A DNA stretch of 64,000 bases, from contig NZ_FOTK01000018.1 of NCBI RefSeq assembly GCF_900114535.1, positions 1-64,000 on the forward strand. The letters run 5' to 3'. How positions within the stretch are numbered: the first letter of the stretch is position 1; each line of letters opens with the position of its first letter. The position numbers were made by a program, and so were the translations under genes. The notes under the pieces are model-generated. The model was not told the DNA's origin. It searched no databases and saw only the letters and a list, made by a program, of their open reading frames with translations. Positions 59,057 through 64,000 of the stretch are shown here, piece after piece. The stretch is from Methylobacterium pseudosasicola (GTDB lineage Bacteria; Pseudomonadota; Alphaproteobacteria; Rhizobiales; Beijerinckiaceae).

Positions 59057-59698
59057 ATGAAGACCTCGGCCACCGCGCTCGCGGCGCTCCTCGCCGCAAC
59101 TGTTCTTGCCGCCGCCCCGGCGCTGGCAGCGCCCGCCTACGACCCGTTCGGCGCGAACGGCGCCGAAGAGTATTATTCGGATCCGGGCCAGTACGGCTAT
59201 CAGGGCACCCCGGGCTTCGGCCAGGGCGTGCAGGACGCGCCGCAGGCCCAGGTCCAGCCGATCCCCCGCGAGATCGTGGCGTTCAACGCCCCCTACGCGC
59301 CGGGCACGATCGTGGTCTCCACCGCCGAGCGCCGTCTGTACTTCGTGATGGGCAACGGCGAGGCCATCCGCTACGGCGTCGGTGTAGGCCGTCCGGGCTT
59401 CAGCTGGAGCGGCGTCAACAAGGTGACCGCCAAGCGTGAGTGGCCGTCCTGGACGCCCCCGAAGGCCATGATCGCCCGCCGTCCCGACCTGCCGCGCTAC
59501 ATGGCCGGCGGCATCGAGAACCCGCTCGGCGCCCGCGCCATGTATATCGGCAACACCGAGTACCGCATCCACGGCTCCAACGAGCCGGACACGATCGGCC
59601 AGGCGGTCTCCTCCGGCTGCATCCGCATGACCAATGACGACGTCACCGATCTCTACGAGCGTGTGAAGGTCGGCGCCAAGGTCGTCGTGCTGAACTGA
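59057..59698 (+). CDS. L,D-transpeptidase (YkuD domain), exported
   Basis: A signal peptide (MKTSATALAALLAATVLAAA, then PALA) leads to a Gln/Pro-rich linker and a YkuD domain. The domain contains His172 (YRIHGSNEPDTIGQ) and Cys188 (AVSSGCIRMTNDDVTDLYER), the HxxxxxxxxxxxxxxxSxGCxRM signature. These enzymes make 3-3 crosslinks or attach lipoproteins to peptidoglycan in the periplasm. In Liberibacter and Sinorhizobium, LdtR controls such a gene (ldtP); here ldtR lies 26 kb away. Length 213 aa. Confidence 0.92.
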   Translation: MKTSATALAALLAATVLAAAPALAAPAYDPFGANGAEEYYSDPGQYGYQGTPGFGQGVQDAPQAQVQPIPREIVAFNAPYAPGTIVVSTAERRLYFVMGNGEAIRYGVGVGRPGFSWSGVNKVTAKREWPSWTPPKAMIARRPDLPRYMAGGIENPLGARAMYIGNTEYRIHGSNEPDTIGQAVSSGCIRMTNDDVTDLYERVKVGAKVVVLN

Positions 59699-59767
59699 GC
59701 CTCTCTGTTCGAGGTCTACGCCGCGTCGCCCTCGCCGGGCGGCGCGGCGCCGTCATGTCTGCGCCGA

Positions 59768-60133
59768 TCAGGGCACCACGTGACCGACTGCGGTCTGCGG
59801 CGGGCTGAACGAGGCGATCGGGAGATCGCAGAAGCAGCGCACGCCGAGGGGGCGCGGACCCGGCAGGGGGCAGGCGAAGGGTTTTGGGCCGGTGAGGCCC
59901 TGCTGGATGGCGTCGCAATTGTAGCCGACGGGCTGGCGCTCCCGGCGGCGCGGCGCCGGGCGGTAGCCGCCTTCGTAAGCCGGATCGTCGTAGCCGGGCG
60001 GCGGGCCGCCATATCCGCCGCCATACTGGGCGAACGCCGCCGAACCCGGAAGCGCGGCGGCGAGCGCCAGCGCGGCGACGGTGAGCCGGAACGGGGCCCG
60101 CAGCCCGGAGCGGCCATGTCTGGAGAGGCGCAT
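59768..60133 (-). CDS. Exported Gly/Pro-rich protein, 121 aa
   Basis: MRLSRHGRSGLRAPFRLTVA, with AAGGA upstream, is a long signal peptide ending AAFA/QYG. An in-frame ATG lies 33 bases earlier. The mature part begins with a Gly/Tyr-rich stretch (QYGGGYGGPPPGYDDPAYEG) and ends with VRCFCDLPIASFSPPQ. It is periplasmic or surface, with possible adhesive or disordered properties. No family recognised. Confidence 0.6.
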   Translation of the reverse strand: MRLSRHGRSGLRAPFRLTVAALALAAALPGSAAFAQYGGGYGGPPPGYDDPAYEGGYRPAPRRRERQPVGYNCDAIQQGLTGPKPFACPLPGPRPLGVRCFCDLPIASFSPPQTAVGHVVP

Positions 60134-60200
60134 TCCTGATCCTTTCGCGCGACGCAAACTCATCACCCGTGCGCTCGCGACTTCGACGGCAATACCGGCG

Positions 60201-60240
60201 AAAACGAGACGACCCGCCTCCGAAAACCGGAAGCGGGCCG
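60201..60240 (-). terminator. Intrinsic terminator of the phasin gene
   Basis: On the minus strand, CGGCCCGCTTCCG and CGGAGGCGGGTCG form a 13-bp stem with two G-U or mismatched positions and a TTTT-containing loop, followed by TCTCGTTTT. It begins about 28 bp after the phasin stop. Confidence 0.6.
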
Positions 60241-60267
60241 CAGCTTGAGATCCGCGGGACGGAGACG

Positions 60268-60756
60268 TCAGTGCGTCGAGCGCTCGGCGGCGTCCTGAGC
60301 GTTCTGGGCCGTCTGCCGGGCGGCATCCTGGCCCTGCTCCATGGCCTTGCGAGCCTCTTCGGTGCTCTGCTGGAGAGCCGATTTCGCGCGCTCGGCGCCC
60401 TGCTGCAGCGCGCTCTGGGCGATGCCGCTGAACTCCTTCGCCTGCGCCTGGATGGCGGCGAACTGGCTGCGCACGAACTCGGCCTGGTGCTGCATCGCCT
60501 CCTGGACGTCGCGCGAGCGGACGAGCTTCTGCGCCAAGTCGAACGCGGCGTTCACGTTCTGCTCGGCATATTCGAAGCCGCGGGAGGAGACGTCCTGCGC
60601 GTTGGTACGGGCGACCTCGGCCGAACCCTGGACCGTGTCGGCGGTCCGGCGGGCGGCACCGATGAAGCTGTCGAACGCCTTGCGGGCCTGCTCGACGCTC
60701 TTCTCGGCGAAATCACGCATCTCGGTCGGGACTTCATAGTTCGGGGGGGTGCTCAT
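60268..60756 (-). CDS. Phasin (granule-associated protein)
   Basis: A 162-residue, largely helical, Ala/Gln-rich protein: EMRDFAEKSVEQARKAFDSF, IGAARRTADTVQGSAEVART and SRGFEYAEQNVNAAFDLAQK match the alphaproteobacterial phasin_2 pattern. The Ala/Gln heptads at the C-terminus suggest a coiled coil. Phasins coat polyhydroxybutyrate granules and keep them dispersed. Strong expression is typical, and a terminator follows. No granule synthase is in the window. Confidence 0.87.
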   Translation of the reverse strand: MSTPPNYEVPTEMRDFAEKSVEQARKAFDSFIGAARRTADTVQGSAEVARTNAQDVSSRGFEYAEQNVNAAFDLAQKLVRSRDVQEAMQHQAEFVRSQFAAIQAQAKEFSGIAQSALQQGAERAKSALQQSTEEARKAMEQGQDAARQTAQNAQDAAERSTH

Positions 60757-60929
60757 GCTCGTCTCCTCTCATATTCGGCTGTTGATGGCGCCTTGTGCAC
60801 TGCACAATAACTGATTCGCCGCCATATGCCACCCGCGCCGCAGTCATTAAGGTTGACATGACGTAAACGTGTGACGGTTGGCGCAAGAGTCCAGCGTCGC
60901 AACGCAGCTGCCTTTACAATAGGGGTACG

Positions 60930-63578
60930 GTGGCGCGTGTTTCTCAGGCAAAGCGGGCCGGGGATGAGGGATCGCGTGTGGGTTCGAGGTCGCGGGCTTT
61001 GCAGACGACACTGACATCGACCGCCGGGGCAGACGAGGCCCCGCTGGCTGCCGCGTTCGCGGCCTGGGAGCGCCTGCCGAGCCTCGCCGCCGCCCTGGCG
61101 GATGCGGGCACGGTGTCGTTCGTGATCGATGCCGACGACGGGCGGGTCCTGCTCGCTTCGCCGGCCGGACACGCCGTCTGCGCCGGATTGGCGAGCGCCG
61201 ACCTGCAGGCCGTGGCCCGACAGGTCGCCCGGGCCAATCCCCAGGATGCCGCACCCCGGCTCGCCCGCCTGTCGCTCGATGCGAGGCGGATCGCCCCGCC
61301 CACGCTCTGCCTGGTGGCCTGCGGTGCGCGCGACGACGGCCGGCCGGTTTTTCTGGTGGTGGCGACGACGCCGGTGAAGCTGCCGCGCGCCCGGCCGGCC
61401 GCCGCCGTCGCGCCGGAGGAGCCGGCACGTGAGCCTGTGCCCGCCGCCGCGCCGGTGCCGGTGCCGGCCTTACACAAGGGCGACCGCTTCCTGTGGCGCA
61501 GCGATGCCTCCGGTGCGCTGACGACGCTGAGCGGTTCCGAGGGCTTGGCCGGCCTGGTCGGCCAGCGCTGGCAGGATCTGGCCGAGACCGGCCGAATCAC
61601 CGGTGCCGACGGAATGTTCGCGGCCCTGCGCGACCGGAGCACGTTTCGCGCCGAACCGGCCTGCCTCGATCTCGGACATGGTCCGTTCCAGGTGGAATTG
61701 TCCGGCGCACCTTTGGGCCGGGGGGATGCAGCCTTCTCCGGCTTCGGGGGCTTTGGGCTGGTGCGCAGCGTGCCGATCATCGCGGCGCCGGAGCCGGTTA
61801 AGGCGGTCGAGACGGCTGCGATCCCGAATACGGTTCCGGAGCCTACGCCGGTCGCTGAAGTGCTGCCGGAACCAGTAGCGGAGCAACTAGAGCCGGCTCT
61901 GGAAGCCCAGGCCGAAGCCCCCCAGCTCGTCGAACCGGAATTTTTCCCGGCAGCGAGCACTCCAGAAACCACGCCGCTGACATCCGAGCCGAAGCCCCCG
62001 GCCCCGATCCTCGAGCGGCCGGCGGCCGAGCCCTCGCTCTCGAACGATGAGCACGCCGCGTTCCGGGAGATCGCCCGGGCGCTCGGCGCCCGCTATGCCG
62101 GCGACGACGCCTCGGCGGGGACGCCCGCGCTGCGGCCCGAGGGTGGCGCAGTCATGCCGTTTCCCGGCACGCATCCCGGCACCCCGGAGGCCCGGGAGGC
62201 CACCGCGTCGCGGGATGCTGCATTCCTCGCCGCCCTGCCCCTGCCGACGCTGGTGCATCGCGACGGCGCGATCCTGGCGGCGAACCAAGCGCTCCTCGAC
62301 GTCACCGGCTATGCCGACATTCCGGCGCTGGCCAAGGCCGGCCTCGACCGGCTGTTCCGCGGCCTGCCCCAGCCGGACGCGCCCGATCCGGCCGCGCGCC
62401 GCACCGCCATCGAGACCGCAGACGGCAGCGCCCGGGCGGTCGAGGTGATGGGCGGCGCCGGTACCTGGGAGGGTCGACCGGCGACCTGCCTGGTCCTGCG
62501 CCCCCTGGACGAGGCCGACCCGGCAGCCGCGCTGACCGCCGAGCGCCTGGCCCGCGAGGCCCAGGCCGAGCGGACCGCCGCCGCCGAAGCCGCCCTCGAC
62601 GCGCTGGAGGCCGGGGTCCTGACCCTCGACGGCGCCGGCCGGATCGTGGCGCTGAACCGCGCCGCCGCCGAGCTGTTCGGCTGCGATCCCCGGGAGATCG
62701 TCGGCGGCAGCCTCGTCGCCCTGTTCGACCGGGAGAGCGTGCTGGCGGTGGCCGATGCCCTGCGCGGCGCGGCCAAGGAGCCGCGTGCGGTCTCGGTGGC
62801 CGGACGGGCGCTGACCATCGGCGTCTCGCCGGCCCGGGAGGACGGGCGCCGGGTCGCCGTGCTGAATGCCGCGCCGCCCGAAGCCCCGCCCAGCGCTGAG
62901 CCGGCTGCGCCCCCCGCCTCGGGCCTCGACGGGGCCCTGGTTCGGCTGGACCGCGCCTTCCGGGGTCCGCTCACCGGCATGGTCGAGCTGGCCGACGCGA
63001 TGCTGAAGGAGCCGTTCGGCCCGCTGGGGGACGTGCGCTATCGCGGCTGCCTCGCCCAGATCAAGACCTCGGGCGCGCTGATACTGGAGCGGGTCGGCGA
63101 GCTTCTGGACCTCGCAACCGTGGAGGCCGGCGCCCTGCGGCTCGATCCGCGCCGGATCGCGCTCAACGACGTCGTGGCGGGCTGCGTCGCCCAGCTGCAG
63201 GGGGAGGCCGCCCGGGGCCGGATCGTGGTGCGTACGAGCTTCTCCACCGGGCTCGACGATCTGGAGGCCGACGAGCGCTCGGTGAGCCGCGCGGCGTGTC
63301 TCGTCATCGAGCATGCGATCCGGCGCTCCGTGGCCGGCGGCCAGGTCATCGTCTCGACCGGTTCCACGGAGAGCGCCGCGGTGGCGTTGCGGGTGCGGGA
63401 TACGGGCGCCGGCGCGACCCAGGCCGCGCCCAACCCTGCCGGGGATGTCGAGGACGGGCTCGCCCTGCCCCGCGCCCTGGTCGAGGCCAATGGCGGGCGC
63501 CTTCAGCTCTCGGCACGCCCCGAGGACGGCACGCTTGTGGAGATCATCATGCCGACGCGCCGGGCCGCGAACGGGTGA
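60930..63578 (+). CDS. Large PAS sensor kinase-like protein lacking the phospho-acceptor His (PdhS/DivL-like)
   Basis: 882 residues with no membrane segment. After a long N-terminal region with a Pro/Glu-rich disordered part (about 280-400) come PAS domains at about 430-490 (LPLPTLVHRDGAILAANQAL) and 555-620 (GRIVALNRAAAELFGCDP). The dimerisation helix reads VRLDRAFRGPLTGMVELADA: the normal H-E-x-R-x-P-L is R-A-F-R-G-P-L, so Arg675 replaces His. The ATPase part keeps RVRDTGAGAT, but the N box is IEHAIRRS and the G2 box GLALPRALVEA. It resembles PdhS and DivL of the cell-cycle network, and should not be a normal kinase. Confidence 0.78.
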   Translation: MARVSQAKRAGDEGSRVGSRSRALQTTLTSTAGADEAPLAAAFAAWERLPSLAAALADAGTVSFVIDADDGRVLLASPAGHAVCAGLASADLQAVARQVARANPQDAAPRLARLSLDARRIAPPTLCLVACGARDDGRPVFLVVATTPVKLPRARPAAAVAPEEPAREPVPAAAPVPVPALHKGDRFLWRSDASGALTTLSGSEGLAGLVGQRWQDLAETGRITGADGMFAALRDRSTFRAEPACLDLGHGPFQVELSGAPLGRGDAAFSGFGGFGLVRSVPIIAAPEPVKAVETAAIPNTVPEPTPVAEVLPEPVAEQLEPALEAQAEAPQLVEPEFFPAASTPETTPLTSEPKPPAPILERPAAEPSLSNDEHAAFREIARALGARYAGDDASAGTPALRPEGGAVMPFPGTHPGTPEAREATASRDAAFLAALPLPTLVHRDGAILAANQALLDVTGYADIPALAKAGLDRLFRGLPQPDAPDPAARRTAIETADGSARAVEVMGGAGTWEGRPATCLVLRPLDEADPAAALTAERLAREAQAERTAAAEAALDALEAGVLTLDGAGRIVALNRAAAELFGCDPREIVGGSLVALFDRESVLAVADALRGAAKEPRAVSVAGRALTIGVSPAREDGRRVAVLNAAPPEAPPSAEPAAPPASGLDGALVRLDRAFRGPLTGMVELADAMLKEPFGPLGDVRYRGCLAQIKTSGALILERVGELLDLATVEAGALRLDPRRIALNDVVAGCVAQLQGEAARGRIVVRTSFSTGLDDLEADERSVSRAACLVIEHAIRRSVAGGQVIVSTGSTESAAVALRVRDTGAGATQAAPNPAGDVEDGLALPRALVEANGGRLQLSARPEDGTLVEIIMPTRRAANG

Positions 63579-63847
63579 AAACCGGGCGCGATCGGCGCTG
63601 TCCTCAAGTATTCGGAAACAGCCGGCTGCCGCTGACGTTTCAGCCGTCGTACTCCGCTTGACAGCGCATCGGCCGGGCTCCAAGCAAGCCTTACATTGCG
63701 CCCAATTGAGTTCCGGGTCTCATGACCCGGCTCAAGAGGGCCGGCGACGATATCGTCATCGTACGATGTCGGCTACGTTACTTTGGAAGTCCTGGCTGCG
63801 CGGCCGATGCCGCGATACGATCGGGCACCAAGCAGGGATGGAATGCC

Positions 63848-64000
63848 ATGGAAGGCAAGGTCGTCGAAGTTCAGGCTGCGTGGCGTGAGGGTGCTCACGT
63901 GGACGACGCCCAGTATCGCGCGATGTACGAGGCGTCGGTGTCCGATCCGGACGCCTTCTGGGGTGAGCACGGCAAGCGCATCGACTGGATGACGCCGTTC
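63848..64000 (+). CDS. acs: Acetyl-CoA synthetase, N-terminal part (continues beyond window)
   Basis: The first 51 residues (MEGKVVEVQAAWREGAHVDD, AQYRAMYEASVSDPDAFWGE, HGKRIDWMTPF) match the conserved beginning of AMP-forming acetyl-CoA synthetases, where YxxMYxxSVxDPxxFWxEHxxRxDW is characteristic. The enzyme activates acetate with ATP and CoA. The upstream 270 bp (63579-63847) show no gene and probably contain its promoter. The window ends in-frame at codon 51. Confidence 0.85.
   Translation, partial: MEGKVVEVQAAWREGAHVDDAQYRAMYEASVSDPDAFWGEHGKRIDWMTPF

Noticed and set aside
61887-63683. A 598-codon minus-strand open frame
   Set aside because: It is the shadow of the PAS kinase-like protein, whose PAS motifs and codon pattern favour the plus strand.

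Overview
The window is a high-GC chromosomal segment of an alphaproteobacterium, most likely a Methylobacterium or close relative in the Hyphomicrobiales. Lineage-typical genes support this: an LdtR-type MarR regulator next to a DUF6163 gene, a FYDLN-acid (TIGR02300) protein divergent from aroA-cmk, a phasin, BcsS, NepR-like sequence and a PdhS/DivL-like kinase. No rRNA or CRISPR array is visible. Five tRNA genes are present: Ser-UGA, Gln-CUG, Glu-CUC, Lys-UUU and Ala-GGC.

Layout. Positions 1-3600 are accessory in character: the 3' end of an IS630-type transposase, small uncharacterised proteins and an XRE-type regulator, ending beside tRNA-Ser and tRNA-Gln. Positions 4459-6050 encode a glycine-rich exported protein and a trypsin-like exported protease. 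Positions 6214-10814 form a probable metal or siderophore uptake locus (DUF2946, PepSY membrane protein, DUF2946, TonB-dependent receptor). Positions 10954-16715 hold a compact signalling cluster: ABC-type substrate-binding protein, membrane histidine kinase, receiver protein, receiver-adenylate cyclase and a second substrate-binding protein, with no ABC permease or ATPase. After a lone AlgX-like SGNH protein and a decayed stretch come housekeeping genes: rluD, rpoH, purA, a D-amino-acid transaminase, a CFA-synthase-like methyltransferase, purB, bpt and hemB.

From 31476 to 40119 the content is mixed envelope and stress functions: DUF6163-ldtR, exoD, bcsS, an iron-sulfur photolyase, an SDR, a formyltransferase-like protein, a DUF1236 protein, small membrane proteins, an exported beta-rich protein and a PilZ protein. 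Next come aroA-cmk, the FYDLN protein, an Lrp/AsnC regulator and a complete pyruvate dehydrogenase operon (homodimeric E1, E2, lipoyl-E3) studded with palindromic repeats, one of them inside the E2 coding sequence. The last part holds alaS, a lytic transglycosylase, a probable NepR-receiver fusion, two transglutaminase-like proteins, an L,D-transpeptidase, a phasin, a large PAS kinase-like protein lacking the phospho-acceptor histidine, and the start of acs.

The observations most worth following are the NepR-receiver fusion (56375-56974), the binding-protein/two-component/cyclase cluster (10954-16715), the histidine-less PAS kinase (60930-63578), the transglutaminase homologue whose catalytic His is Ser (58045-58863), and the palindrome inside aceF (47504-47532). 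All assignments come from reading sequence motifs; no database search was run.
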